From: Candidatus Poribacteria bacterium | GTDB taxonomy: Bacteria; Poribacteria; WGA-4E; WGA-3G | NCBI GenBank assembly: GCA_028821605.1 | Contig: JAPPFM010000025.1 | Coordinates: forward strand, 1-64,000 | Reading direction: 5' to 3' | DNA: 64,000 nucleotides | Shown: one piece after another, positions 24,951-34,780 of the stretch | Layout of the letters: each line of letters opens with the position of its first letter | Numbering within the stretch: the first letter of the stretch is position 1 | Made by a program: the position numbers and the translations under genes | Notes under the pieces: model-generated | What the model saw: the letters and a program-made list of their open reading frames with translations, nothing else | What the model was told of the DNA's origin: nothing | Databases searched by the model: none

Positions 24951-25715
24951 ATGAAAATCGTAATGCCGAATTTAATGATTTCGAGTTTAATTGTCCTGAG
25001 TCTGATATTTACGAGCATCAGCAATGCCGAATTTGATATAGAAGCCGTTGCTGGAATGTGGCTCTTTGACGAGGGCAAGGGTAATACCGCCGCGGATTCC
25101 TCCGAAAATGGGAACGATGGGACACTTGAGAACAACCCGAAATGGATAAAGAACGGTAAGTTCGGAGCAGCGTTGGAATTTGATGGAAATGAGAGTAAGG
25201 GGCATGTTCTTGTCGGAAATTTGGGTCTGTCTGGAGCGGTTACGCTGGTCCTCTGGGCAAATCCAGATGGTGCTGTCAATGATGATCGACTGATATCGAA
25301 TATCAATGGACCGACAAATCCGGCTTTCACAACTCGGTTCCAAGCTGGAGCAGTTGAAATCTGGAGCAGCGCATGGAAACCCGTTATCCCAGAATTTGAT
25401 GACAATAAATGGGGACACTATGCGTTTGTATTCGATGGCGAGGGAAATGTGACGGGCTATTACAATGGCAAAGAGGGGGACACAGTTGCTGATTCTTATA
25501 CGTTTACAGAGATCGGCATTGGTGCGAATTTTTTAGATCAGTGGGGACAATATTTTTCCGGTCAGTTTGACGAGATTGCGTTTTTCAGTGTCGCGCTCAC
25601 TGAAAATGACATTAAAACCCTCATGACAAGAGGACTCAAATCCGCGTTGGCAGTTTACCCTGCGGGTAAATTAACCACTACATGGGGCAATATAAAGCGA
25701 GCCCATAAGGATTAA
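24951..25715 (+). CDS. Secreted LamG/concanavalin-like domain protein
   Basis: AAAGGAGG lies ahead of ATG 24951. The 254-residue product has a signal peptide to about residue 26 (SISNA) and one LamG-like jelly-roll domain (about 30-235): 'AGMWLFDEGKGNTAADSSENGNDG', 'FGAALEFDG', 'TLVLWANPDG', 'WGHYAFVFDGEGNVTGYYNG' and 'GQFDEIAFFSVALTENDI'. Such domains bind glycans or other ligands. The tail 'VYPAGKLTTTWGNIK' follows the domain and may be a surface or sorting signal, which is a guess. The next gene starts five bases after the stop, so this is the first gene of an operon. Confidence 0.85.
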   Translation: MKIVMPNLMISSLIVLSLIFTSISNAEFDIEAVAGMWLFDEGKGNTAADSSENGNDGTLENNPKWIKNGKFGAALEFDGNESKGHVLVGNLGLSGAVTLVLWANPDGAVNDDRLISNINGPTNPAFTTRFQAGAVEIWSSAWKPVIPEFDDNKWGHYAFVFDGEGNVTGYYNGKEGDTVADSYTFTEIGIGANFLDQWGQYFSGQFDEIAFFSVALTENDIKTLMTRGLKSALAVYPAGKLTTTWGNIKRAHKD

Positions 25716-25720
25716 GTTAA

Positions 25721-27118
25721 GTGCGAAGCAAAATAATTTTCATCGTTATAGTGTTAGCGGTGGGCATCTCGATTTCCTATGCGGAAGACCGCGTTGCGGG
25801 GCACTGGGAGGGACATATTGAAATTCCCGGTCAGTCACTCGCTGTGAAGGTAGATCTCGCTATTAATAACAGTGATTGGAGCGGGACTATCGACATTCCG
25901 ACCCAAGGCGCGAAGGGATTAACACTGTCTGATATCCTCGTCGAGGAAAACGATGAGGGTGTGCACGTCAAGTTCTCAATTCATGGCGTACCGGGGAATC
26001 CGACCTTCGATGGAAAGCTACACGACGGTGCCATCAGCGGTAAATTCAGCCAAGGTGGTGCCCAATTTGGTTTCCGCCTTTCCCGTGAGGCAGTTCCCAG
26101 TCCCGCAAGACCGCAGGAACCGAAGCCACCTTTCCCCTACCACATTGAAGAGGTAACCTTTCAAAACGGTGCTGTTAATCTTGCTGGCACTTTGACTGTC
26201 CCGCAGGACGATGGTACCTTTTCAGCAGTGCTGCTTATCTCCGGCAGCGGTTTGCAGGATCGAGATGAGACCGTGTTTGGACACAAACCGTTCTGGGTGA
26301 TTGCCGATCACTTGAGCCACGCAGGCATCGCGGTACTTCGTGTCGATGATCCAGGTATCGGTAAATCAACGCCACATCCGAAACCACCAACGACAGCGGA
26401 CTTCGCAACGGATGTAGCAGCAGGCGTGGCGTTCCTCAAGCAGGATGATCGGATCGGTCATGTCGGGTTGATCGGTCACAGCGAAGGTGGTCTCATCGCG
26501 GTCATCGTCGCCAGTCGCAGCACTGATGTCGATTTTGTGGGGCTGATGGCAGGTCCTGGTGTGCCCGGTGCCGAGTTGCTGCGTAAACAAAATGAACGTA
26601 TTTTCGACGCAGCCGGAATCGCGGGCGAGCGCAAGCAAAGTTTACTCATGCTCGTCGATCAGCTGTTTACAACCTTGACTTCAGACATGGTAGAGGACGA
26701 ACAACGACAGGTGGTAGAGGGAATTGTCCGTAAGCAGCTTGAAATTAACGGTGTTCCACCTGCGCAACAGGACGAGACACAGGTGCAGGCACTCGTAGAA
26801 CAGTCACTTACTCCATGGATGCGCTATTTTCTAACTTTCGATCCGCGTCCTGCCCTTGAAAAAATACGTGTTCCTGTCCTCGCGCTCAACGGTGAATTGG
26901 ATGTGCAGGTTGATGCCGAGCAAAACCTGACCGCTATCGCAGCGGCACTTGACAAAGGTGGAAATCAAGATGTCACTGTACATCGCCTGCCGGAACACAA
27001 TCACCTGTTTCAACGCGCCAAAACGGGCTTAGTCAACGAGTACGGGGCCATTGAGGAGACGATCTCGCCGATGGTATTAGATTTGATTCGAGATTGGGTA
27101 TTGTCGGTAACACAGTGA
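25721..27118 (+). CDS. Exported alpha/beta hydrolase with N-terminal beta domain
   Basis: A 465-residue exported serine hydrolase starting at GTG 25721. After a signal peptide (about 1-21, SYA) comes a beta domain of about 100 residues ('VAGHWEGHIEIPGQSLAVKV'), then the hydrolase from about 140. The nucleophile is Ser254 in GHSEGG; the charge relay can be completed by Asp394 (GELD) and His428 (EHNHLF). This arrangement is typical of exported esterases or peptidases related to the YcjY/S9-like group. Location in a glycan-active block suggests a carbohydrate esterase, but this is inference. Confidence 0.85.
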   Translation: MRSKIIFIVIVLAVGISISYAEDRVAGHWEGHIEIPGQSLAVKVDLAINNSDWSGTIDIPTQGAKGLTLSDILVEENDEGVHVKFSIHGVPGNPTFDGKLHDGAISGKFSQGGAQFGFRLSREAVPSPARPQEPKPPFPYHIEEVTFQNGAVNLAGTLTVPQDDGTFSAVLLISGSGLQDRDETVFGHKPFWVIADHLSHAGIAVLRVDDPGIGKSTPHPKPPTTADFATDVAAGVAFLKQDDRIGHVGLIGHSEGGLIAVIVASRSTDVDFVGLMAGPGVPGAELLRKQNERIFDAAGIAGERKQSLLMLVDQLFTTLTSDMVEDEQRQVVEGIVRKQLEINGVPPAQQDETQVQALVEQSLTPWMRYFLTFDPRPALEKIRVPVLALNGELDVQVDAEQNLTAIAAALDKGGNQDVTVHRLPEHNHLFQRAKTGLVNEYGAIEETISPMVLDLIRDWVLSVTQ

Positions 27119-27159
27119 GAAGATGGCACTGTTATACATCAAATATATGGAGAGAACAC

Positions 27160-30100
27160 ATGGAATATCAAGTATTCGTTACTGTTTTTGTCGTCGTTGC
27201 GCTGATATTGGCAAATGAACTCAGTAGCGCGATGGCAGCTGAACCCGAAGGGCTGGTTGGTCGCTGGGATTTTGACGATGGAACAGGCACTGACCTCTCT
27301 GGAAACGGCAACCACGCTGTTCTTGGTGGCACAACAATTTATTCACTCGGTGAAGGACGTGCTTGCATCGAAGTGATGCGGAAGACAGAGCCGATGCGAA
27401 TCCCTGTGTCTGAGAATTCCCCACTTGCCATATCGCGTGGCACAATCTGCTTCTGGTTAAATGCGGGGTCGGATAGATCCAACATCCTCGGATACAACAA
27501 CGATGCAATCGAACTTAACAACTATCGTGGCTGTTTTCAAGTGCGTTTCCGAGGTGAGAAAGATTTTGAATACTGGGAAGGGATCCTTGATTACGATTGG
27601 CCCAAGTACGACCTGCGCGAATGGGCGTTCTATCCACATGTGAAAGCATCCGTCGGCGATTCCGAGTGGCATCTGTTCGCGGTCGCCTACGATGACAAAG
27701 CGAAACAAATCGTGGGATGGCGTGATGGTGAGCAGATCGCAACAATTGATTTATCTACAGTGGATATGGAGCCGCTGCGCCGAGAAGGTTTAACTGAGAT
27801 TCGGACCAGTGAAGATTTTACTGGCTATCTCGACGATCTCCGTATCTACAATAAACCGCTGACCGACGCTGAAGTGAGGCAGATTTACGACGAAACCAAG
27901 GACATCTATGCAGGAAGACGGGATACGAACCCTACCGAAAAAAAGCAGAACACTTACAAGTACCAAGAGGTGGACAGGACGCTCTATAAGGCGTGGCTAC
28001 AGTTCAATCCACCCACTACTGAACAGCCGAATCAGGATGTGTTTAAAAACATTGTTGCTGAAGGCACAAATTCGACTGTCCAGACAGCTGCTTCTGAATT
28101 GGCACAAGCGGCGGAATCCATGTTCGGTTTCAAGCCTTCTGTTTCAGAGTCTGCCACTGGACCGAAGGTTATTCTCGGAACAGCCGAAACTTCCAACTGG
28201 ATCCGCGACCGTGCTGAAGACCTCCAATTGGATCGAATTGAAGGTGATGGGTTCATCATCAAGGCGATAGAAGGAACGGTTGTTGTCGCCGGAGAAATAC
28301 CCGCAGGCGTTGTTTTTGGCGCATTCGATCTGATTCGTCGCATTCAGATCGGGCAGGATCCGCTTGAACTTGATGTGTTAGAGAATCCACAGGTACCTAT
28401 CCGTATGGTGGCACATTGGTCCTACTTCCGTGGACTCTTCGGAGACAGATGGCGGGGTGGCGGCAGAGACAATTCAATTTTCAGTTGGGAAGAGTTGCGT
28501 ACCGGTGATACCAAACGCATTCGAGATTGGGTGCGTATGCTGGCATCGTGTGGTTGGAATGCCCTCTGTCCGAGTGAAATTAACTGGCATTATCGAAACA
28601 ACTTTCTGGAACATCTTGACGAAGTCGAGAAACTTGGCGACATCTGCCGAGACTACGGCATCAAACTCTATTGGAGTCCGAATTATCTCCTTGCACTCGA
28701 CCAAAAAACCGCAGACGCACTCTATGAACGGGTACCTGACTTCGGTGGATACCTGATGAAACTCGGTTCGGAGAAACAGAACGGCGACCCGCGTCCGCCG
28801 ATGGCGAACCGAATTGCGGACACACTGAAACCGTACGGTGGAAAGGTGCTTGTGCGCGGTTTCGTTTATGGCAACCTTCGCTATACACAGGAACCGTATC
28901 GGAACCTGATTCCACATGATCTGTTCGCACACGAAGACGGCAACTTCCGGGACAACGTCATTATAGTTCCGAAAGGCAGCCCTTTGGATTGGGACCTGTG
29001 GGCACCAATCCCAGCACTTGATGGCGCAATGCAGAAAAACCTATCCGGCAGTGAACTCGTCATTGACAAGAGTTGGCCCGTCTCTTGGGTCAAAAAGTGG
29101 AAATGGTGGTTTGAACAAGATACTTATCGCAACGGACCGGGAAGTTTGAACAAATTCAGTGTCGATTGCATCATGGGTGTGTCTATGATCTCACCTGCGC
29201 CCGCATGGACAAAATCTCCATTGAATGCAGTGAACTACTACGGATTGGGGCGACTCTCTTGGAATCCAGACCTGACGGTGGATGAGATTTACATGGAATG
29301 GATTCAGCAAACATTTGGCGATGATCCAGCGGTACTCGGAACGATCAAGACCATTCTGATGATGCTTGAGGAAGTGACACGTAAGACCTACAACTATCGC
29401 GGTTACCGCGGTATATGGCTTGATTCCTCCGACCCCGGTATGGCACAAGTCAAAACTCCGTATATCGTCAATAAAGAAGGCGCAGGCGTTATCACACCGG
29501 CGTTGCGTGAGCGTGTGTTGGCACAGTACGCGCCAGGACTTCGTGAGATATATGGAGACCGGTTACGCGGAGAAGCACACCTCACTGCCTTCCACTTCAC
29601 AGAACATGATCAGCGACTCTCCATCGGCAGAACCCTCATACAAGACATCTATGCCAACATGGAAGAAGGCGTTGAAATGGCTGAACAAGCAGCCGAGTTG
29701 TGGAAAACGCTTGAAGGCAAGGTAGATCCCCACAGATATGAATACACGCTGAAAACGCTGGTGGACTATGCCGCATCCGAACGCAGCCGCACTCTTAAGA
29801 AGTGGGTGACAAACTTTGAAGCACATACAGGCAGGACACGTCTGGACACGCTTGAAGGATTGACTGCTGAGGCACTCGCTAAGGTTGGTACGTACAATGT
29901 GCGGCATTTCGGTGCTGTTGCCGATGGCAAATTGAACGATGCGGGCGCGATCAACGAGGCAATCACTGCTTGCCACGCCGCTGGCGGTGGCACAGTCTTT
30001 GTACCGTCTGGGGTCTATGCAACGGGTTCCATCCATTTGAAGAGTAATGTTACCCTCGCGGTTGATGCGGGTGCTGTTCTTCAGCTTTCCTCCACTGATG

Positions 30101-30498
30101 CAGGTCTCCTAATCGGAGAAGACTTGGAGAACGTAAATATCTACGGTCCCGGTACCCTTGATGGAACAGGCAGCACATGTATTGTCCTAAAACGCTGCAA
30201 AGACGTGGAAATCCGCAATTTGAACGTCTATAGAGGTGGTGATTCCGCTGTTCTGGCTAAGGGTTGTGATGGATTGCTTATCGACAACACTAATATCCAA
30301 ACCGATAGCGATGGGATTAATCTTTCCGAATGCCACAATGTAACGGTTGCCGTTTCCCGTATTGACACTGTGCGTCGCGAATACGGAAGACCCATAGGTG
30401 GTGGTGAGGTAATCAAAGTTGATGGTAAAGCACTTCCATCAGAGAGTATCACCGTTCAAGATTGCTTTTTCGTCAATGCAGGGGATACCCTTCAATGA
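27160..30498 (+). CDS. LamG + GH67-like glucuronidase + truncated beta-helix, secreted
   Basis: I start at ATG 27160 (GGAGAG five bases ahead), giving 1112 residues with a signal peptide ending 'AMAAEPEG'. Three parts follow. A LamG domain spans about 28-248. A region like GH67 alpha-glucuronidases runs from about 270 to 890, with 'YKAWLQF', 'WNALCPSEINWHYRN' near 466, 'DYGIKLYWSPN' near 497, 'VPDFGGYLMKLGSE' and 'KPYGGKVLVRGFVYG'; this family removes (methyl)glucuronic acid from xylan fragments. A GH28/pectate-lyase-like beta-helix starts near 912 ('VRHFGAVADGKLNDAGAINEAI'). That helix stops at 'NAGDTLQ', where GH28 enzymes carry their catalytic Asp pair, so it is cut short and probably only binds. 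The stop overlaps the next start (ATGA). Confidence 0.78.
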   Translation: MEYQVFVTVFVVVALILANELSSAMAAEPEGLVGRWDFDDGTGTDLSGNGNHAVLGGTTIYSLGEGRACIEVMRKTEPMRIPVSENSPLAISRGTICFWLNAGSDRSNILGYNNDAIELNNYRGCFQVRFRGEKDFEYWEGILDYDWPKYDLREWAFYPHVKASVGDSEWHLFAVAYDDKAKQIVGWRDGEQIATIDLSTVDMEPLRREGLTEIRTSEDFTGYLDDLRIYNKPLTDAEVRQIYDETKDIYAGRRDTNPTEKKQNTYKYQEVDRTLYKAWLQFNPPTTEQPNQDVFKNIVAEGTNSTVQTAASELAQAAESMFGFKPSVSESATGPKVILGTAETSNWIRDRAEDLQLDRIEGDGFIIKAIEGTVVVAGEIPAGVVFGAFDLIRRIQIGQDPLELDVLENPQVPIRMVAHWSYFRGLFGDRWRGGGRDNSIFSWEELRTGDTKRIRDWVRMLASCGWNALCPSEINWHYRNNFLEHLDEVEKLGDICRDYGIKLYWSPNYLLALDQKTADALYERVPDFGGYLMKLGSEKQNGDPRPPMANRIADTLKPYGGKVLVRGFVYGNLRYTQEPYRNLIPHDLFAHEDGNFRDNVIIVPKGSPLDWDLWAPIPALDGAMQKNLSGSELVIDKSWPVSWVKKWKWWFEQDTYRNGPGSLNKFSVDCIMGVSMISPAPAWTKSPLNAVNYYGLGRLSWNPDLTVDEIYMEWIQQTFGDDPAVLGTIKTILMMLEEVTRKTYNYRGYRGIWLDSSDPGMAQVKTPYIVNKEGAGVITPALRERVLAQYAPGLREIYGDRLRGEAHLTAFHFTEHDQRLSIGRTLIQDIYANMEEGVEMAEQAAELWKTLEGKVDPHRYEYTLKTLVDYAASERSRTLKKWVTNFEAHTGRTRLDTLEGLTAEALAKVGTYNVRHFGAVADGKLNDAGAINEAITACHAAGGGTVFVPSGVYATGSIHLKSNVTLAVDAGAVLQLSSTDAGLLIGEDLENVNIYGPGTLDGTGSTCIVLKRCKDVEIRNLNVYRGGDSAVLAKGCDGLLIDNTNIQTDSDGINLSECHNVTVAVSRIDTVRREYGRPIGGGEVIKVDGKALPSESITVQDCFFVNAGDTLQ

Positions 30499-31736
30499 AA
30501 ATTACAGAGATTGAGGTTCACGAGATCACTTTTGAATACGAGGATTTTCTCGCCTATCAACTCAATCACTACTACGGTCCGATCCGGCGTACCGTCTATG
30601 TCGCCCATACAGACACAGGCTTGGAAGGGTTAGGTGAGAGCGGAAGACGCGAACCGCAAGATGTGATTGACCAGTACATCAACACGAATCCGTTTGACTG
30701 GGTAGGGGACGAAACCTCACTCGGACTTGGCACGGCGATGTACGATCTGATGGGAAAGGCAGCAGGCGTACCTGTCTATAAACTCTTCGGACAAAAGTAT
30801 CGCTCATGGGTGCCTGTGGGGTGTTGGACTGTCTCGACCGCCCCGTCACGCATGGCAGACACCGTCGCTACCTATGCAGCACAAGGGTACACGTGGATGA
30901 AGTATCATCTCTCGCCCTTTGAGAATGTGCTTGACCAGACCGAGGCGATGGAAGCCGTTGCACCAGAGGGGTTCAAGATTCACTACGACTTTACGATGGG
31001 TGGTACGGATGACCATATTCCTGAGTTGGTTGACGCACTGTCTCAATACAGGATTGCTGGTTGCTTTGAAGATCCGTTACCTGGGGAGGACATACAAGGT
31101 TACATTGAACTCCGCCAACGTTCACGGCTTCCGATTGTGCTACACCATTTCCCGATGGGTGCGACTTACGAGGTGTTCATGAAACCCGCGGATATTTATA
31201 TGCTCGGTCATGCCAAGATCGGTGATGCGATCCGGCGTGCCGGGCTTTTTGCTGCGAACGAGAGTCCGTTTATGCTTCAGAATGTCGGTGGCAATATCAC
31301 ACGTGCGATGACCACCCACATGATGGCGGCGTTCCCAACGGCAACCTTTCATTTTCATTCGGATACAGAGACATGGAAGACAGATGTGGTCAACGAGAAG
31401 TTGACCCCGATTAACGGGTTTGTCCGCGTCCCCGAATCCCCCGGACTCGGTGTGACGCTGAATCATAATGAATTAGAGCGTCTGAAGTCTTTAAAGTTAC
31501 CCGAACAGAAGCGGTGGATTCTCAAGTCCCAATTCAAAAACGGCACACGTATGTATAACATCGCGGATCCCCAAAACTCGCTCTTCATGGTCCGTCCAGA
31601 TCGGAGTCGTCTGATTCCGATGCGTTATACCTCCCCTATTTCCACAACGTATTGGGATGACGACGGTACTTCCGAATACAAAGAGACCTTCGCGCGTATT
31701 GAACGGGAAGGTATAGTTTTGGAGGGTGATGTGTAA
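30495..31736 (+). CDS. Enolase-superfamily (mandelate racemase-like) enzyme
   Basis: A cytoplasmic sugar-acid dehydratase or epimerase type enzyme of 413 residues. The capping domain is N-terminal; the barrel holds the base motif K136-Y-H138 (MKYHLS) and metal ligands Asp165 (HYDFT) and Glu192 (FEDPLP). The third ligand, usually Glu or Asp, falls at 'PIVLHHFP', so His217 or His218 may take its place. The C-terminal ~60 residues are longer than usual. ATG 30495 overlaps the upstream stop, with AGGGG ten bases ahead. Coupling to a glucuronidase-like gene suggests a role in uronate breakdown. Confidence 0.8.
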   Translation: MKITEIEVHEITFEYEDFLAYQLNHYYGPIRRTVYVAHTDTGLEGLGESGRREPQDVIDQYINTNPFDWVGDETSLGLGTAMYDLMGKAAGVPVYKLFGQKYRSWVPVGCWTVSTAPSRMADTVATYAAQGYTWMKYHLSPFENVLDQTEAMEAVAPEGFKIHYDFTMGGTDDHIPELVDALSQYRIAGCFEDPLPGEDIQGYIELRQRSRLPIVLHHFPMGATYEVFMKPADIYMLGHAKIGDAIRRAGLFAANESPFMLQNVGGNITRAMTTHMMAAFPTATFHFHSDTETWKTDVVNEKLTPINGFVRVPESPGLGVTLNHNELERLKSLKLPEQKRWILKSQFKNGTRMYNIADPQNSLFMVRPDRSRLIPMRYTSPISTTYWDDDGTSEYKETFARIEREGIVLEGDV

Positions 31737-31747
31737 GAAAGGGCATG

Positions 31748-33205
31748 CTAAAACAAGTCAAGTGTTTGTCCGCCTTCTGTGTGCCAGTTAGTGAGATCCT
31801 CCAGTGGGATCGTCCGCAACCCGACCTGAGCGTTACCGGTGTAAAAAACGTAGCCAACGCCATCTTTGATGTACATACGGGGCCAGCCGACCCAGTTGCT
31901 GTCGAATTGGTCGGGACTGACACCGAGACCGGGTAAAGCAGGATTCCTCGGATAGTACTCCCAGTTAATGAGGTCTTTCGAGCGAGCGAGTCCCACCGTA
32001 TCCCACCAGCCATGATGAGACACACCCTCCGGTTTCCACGTGTTACACCCTTCATACCACAGATACCATGTATCACCGATCTTGTTCAGAGATCTCGGTC
32101 GAACATGGATCGCGTCCCAGTTATCCAACGTTCCAGGAGCGAAGACCGGGTTCCGTTCGTCAGGGTGCCAGTTCACCAGATCGTCACTATAGAGTAGATA
32201 CCCGCGGTCTCCTGCCAATCCGTGCTGAGGCTTCGGCGTAAACCCAGCGTAGAAAAGGAGATAGTGATGCGGTAGTCCCTCGGTACGAATAAGATCAAAC
32301 TCGTGTGCATGCGTGAAATGTTTATAGACGGGGTTGTTCGCATACTGAGTGAACGGACCCACCGGATGCTCCGCTGTGGCTAACATGAATCCCTGCCACT
32401 CTGGGAACTTCTGCGCAGAGAACATAATCGCGACGCGCCCGTCATCTGTGACGACAGCACCGCTGACGTATAGATTATCGTACGGTGTATCGCGGTAGGA
32501 GATGAGAGGTTCTGGATGCACCTCCCACTGCTTTAGATCCGAACTCACAGCCACGCCAATCGACCGTCTTGAAGACCCTTCCTCTTCGCCTGCCATTCCC
32601 GCCATCACATACATGTAATACAAGCCCTCGTATTCAATGATCGCGCCTGGGATAATCTGTTTTTCATAGAAGGAATCCTTGGGACCACGGGATATGATGG
32701 GTTCGGTGATTTCTTGAAGCCATGGAAGAGTTGTCACTGTCCACGATTGAAGACTGATGCCTGCTGGCGTTTCAACACCGAGAGAGTTGTCCATCGGTTC
32801 GTAAACATTCTCCCACTCCCCCAACGGACCCCGAATCCAGCCGGTTATATTATTGACCCAAAACCTAAAAAAATTCCCCTTCTTCAAAACCTTAACATTC
32901 CACGGCGGTGTGCCGATGTTATTATATGTTTTCCAAGTTTGCGTGTCGGTATTAGTTTCTCGGATAACCTTGAGCTCATCCGCGGAAATCGCAAGATACG
33001 CCCGCTTGCCTAATGCCGTGTCTCCAGAGAAGAAGACTTTTGTCTCTTCAGGGGTTGGCTCTCCGGTCAACATCAGATTCATTTCATAGTTTCCAGTAAC
33101 GCGTTTTTCTATCAATTGCTTTTGTCCTTTAAAAGGTTGCGGGTAAGAGAAGGGTAGGCATAAAACGATTAAAACAAGAACTGTGAGTCCATTAAGGTAT
33201 TTCAT
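31748..33205 (-). CDS. Exported GH43/GH32-like five-bladed propeller enzyme
   Basis: The 485-residue product has a signal peptide (about 1-22) and, after an N-terminal domain of about 150 residues, a propeller of the GH43/GH32/GH130 type: repeated 'YYMYVMAG', 'VAVSSDLKQWEVHPEPLI', 'YLLFYAGF', 'YSDDLVNWHPDERNPVF', 'WYLWYEGC', 'ARSKDLINWEYYPRNP' and 'GYVFYTGNAQ'. Such enzymes hydrolyse arabinosides, xylosides or fructosides. No Shine-Dalgarno is seen; instead palindrome P3 ends nine bases before the start codon and overlaps the end of the upstream gene. It is likely read from the MlrC-like gene's promoter. Confidence 0.78.
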   Translation of the reverse strand: MKYLNGLTVLVLIVLCLPFSYPQPFKGQKQLIEKRVTGNYEMNLMLTGEPTPEETKVFFSGDTALGKRAYLAISADELKVIRETNTDTQTWKTYNNIGTPPWNVKVLKKGNFFRFWVNNITGWIRGPLGEWENVYEPMDNSLGVETPAGISLQSWTVTTLPWLQEITEPIISRGPKDSFYEKQIIPGAIIEYEGLYYMYVMAGMAGEEEGSSRRSIGVAVSSDLKQWEVHPEPLISYRDTPYDNLYVSGAVVTDDGRVAIMFSAQKFPEWQGFMLATAEHPVGPFTQYANNPVYKHFTHAHEFDLIRTEGLPHHYLLFYAGFTPKPQHGLAGDRGYLLYSDDLVNWHPDERNPVFAPGTLDNWDAIHVRPRSLNKIGDTWYLWYEGCNTWKPEGVSHHGWWDTVGLARSKDLINWEYYPRNPALPGLGVSPDQFDSNWVGWPRMYIKDGVGYVFYTGNAQVGLRTIPLEDLTNWHTEGGQTLDLF

Positions 33206-33214
33206 TTTTCGGTT

Positions 33215-33241
33215 GTAGGGGTTGGGTCACCCAACCCTATA
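33215..33241 (-). repeat. 27-bp palindrome P3
   Basis: GTAGGGGTTGGGT, a central C, then ACCCAACCCTATA: the outer three pairs have decayed. On the minus strand it encodes the last residues YRVG and the TGA stop of the MlrC-like gene, and it sits just before the start of the next gene. Confidence 0.8.
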
Positions 33242-34708
33242 GGTGACGGTTGAATCAAGTGGATAGATTGGATGCCTTAACTTCTGGTAGTCATAACTGA
33301 ACAGGTTAGGACTGTGAACGCCGGGGGTATCCACATCCAAAATCTGATGTGCAATCGGTGTGTAATCTGCGCGAAAATGGACAGCGGATTTGAGGGCAAT
33401 AAGTTTACGTGCCTGTGGTTCAATCCCAACGCTCCGAAGCACTTCAGCGTCGTAAGGTTGAATCCGCCTTTCCGTCAAGATGATCTCAATTCTACCGACT
33501 TGGACGACAGCCGTCGTTCCCATCTGTCCGAGGGTGCCGCGTCCCATTGGACCCTTAAGGATAAATCTGCCGTCAGAGAGGGTTTTGACGTACCCTGTGA
33601 GCGGAACAGGTACCCCGTGTTGTGTGTCTGTTTTACCACCGACATTCAATTGGACGCTGTTTCCAACACCCGCCTCAACTGCTTGGGCAACCGATTCGGG
33701 GTCTGCAATCACCGCGATGACCGCGTCCTGAACGTCTGCTTCTATAAATTTCTGTAGAATCGTTGTGCCATCACAGGGACCGCCACCACCCGGATTATCC
33801 GCGCCGTCAGCGAGAACAATCGGTTTACCGTCTGTTTGATTGGCAATTTCGATTGCGGATTCGACGGTGTGCAAATTAAACGTGAATTGCTCGCGCATCT
33901 CCCAGATGTGTGATGCGAACTGGTCAGCGTAGTCTTCAGCGAGTGCCATATCTCCATTGGTCGTAACGAGTATCGAGACGCCTGCATCCGTTATATCGGC
34001 AAACGGGAAACCCATAGAGAGGGTCGCAGTCACAACACCACGCTCGGTTTCAAGGGCATGGAGTGCCTTGAGCACGTCCGTCATTGGGGTTTTCATTGTG
34101 CATTGTGCCGGAGGAGCAGTCAGTAAAGGAAGTTGACGGTATGCCATCGTTGGTTGAATCTTTCCGTCGTTCATACCGAAGAGCAATTGTCCCGCTTCAA
34201 ACCCGCGTTCATAGCAGTCTACGTGTGGATAGGTATCAAACCCGATGATAACGTCGGAGTAGCGCGCCATTTTAGCGGTGATATTCGCGTGCAAGTCAAG
34301 CGTTGTGACAATCCACGTTTCACCTACTATTTCACGGACTGCTTTAATCAGGTCCCCTTCGGCATCTTCCAGTTCATCTGTTACCATCGCACCGTGTAAA
34401 TCAAGGAGTACCCCGTCGAGTTTTCCAGCGTTCTGCAAAAGCGTTAGAAACTCCGCCTTAAGCACCTCGTAAGCGGCGTGCTCTACCATACCAGAGGGGG
34501 TCGCAAACGTCCACAACAGCGGAACGGGTTGTAAATTGAGTTGCCCGGCGACATCAAGGAAACCACCGGTAATCGTCCGAGTCTCTCGAAATGCATCAAT
34601 GATTTCGTCACCTCGGTGGTAACTCCCTTTTTTGAAGTTATCAATGGTTGTTGTGACGGGTGAAAATGTGTTGGTTTCGTGCCCGATACAACCGACTGCA
34701 ATTCGCAT
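33227..34708 (-). CDS. M81-family (MlrC-like) metallopeptidase
   Basis: A 493-residue protein of the M81 family, named after microcystinase C (MlrC), a zinc peptidase that acts on linear microcystin pieces. It starts 'RIAVGCIGHETNTFSP', with the conserved His10-Glu11 pair, and has 'VLLDLHGAMVTDELEDAEGDL', 'VTTLDLHANIT' and 'IGFDTYPHVDCYERG', all typical. The C-terminal domain begins 'PIVLADGADNPGGGGPCDGT'. There is no signal peptide. AAAGGGG lies six bases before the ATG. The physiological substrate in non-cyanotoxin degraders is unknown. Its own promoter is at 34752-34780. Confidence 0.9.
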   Translation of the reverse strand: MRIAVGCIGHETNTFSPVTTTIDNFKKGSYHRGDEIIDAFRETRTITGGFLDVAGQLNLQPVPLLWTFATPSGMVEHAAYEVLKAEFLTLLQNAGKLDGVLLDLHGAMVTDELEDAEGDLIKAVREIVGETWIVTTLDLHANITAKMARYSDVIIGFDTYPHVDCYERGFEAGQLLFGMNDGKIQPTMAYRQLPLLTAPPAQCTMKTPMTDVLKALHALETERGVVTATLSMGFPFADITDAGVSILVTTNGDMALAEDYADQFASHIWEMREQFTFNLHTVESAIEIANQTDGKPIVLADGADNPGGGGPCDGTTILQKFIEADVQDAVIAVIADPESVAQAVEAGVGNSVQLNVGGKTDTQHGVPVPLTGYVKTLSDGRFILKGPMGRGTLGQMGTTAVVQVGRIEIILTERRIQPYDAEVLRSVGIEPQARKLIALKSAVHFRADYTPIAHQILDVDTPGVHSPNLFSYDYQKLRHPIYPLDSTVTYRVG

Positions 34709-34751
34709 AGGGTGCCCCTTTCACGCTTGAATGCTCATTCAATTTAGAACA

Positions 34752-34780
34752 ACTATACCACACCATTGTCAGCCTGGCAA
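34752..34780 (-). promoter_or_regulatory. Promoter of the MlrC-like gene
   Basis: On the minus strand TTGCCA (34775-34780), 17 bases, TATAGT (34752-34757), with TGG before the -10. The leader would be about 40 bases. Confidence 0.75.
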
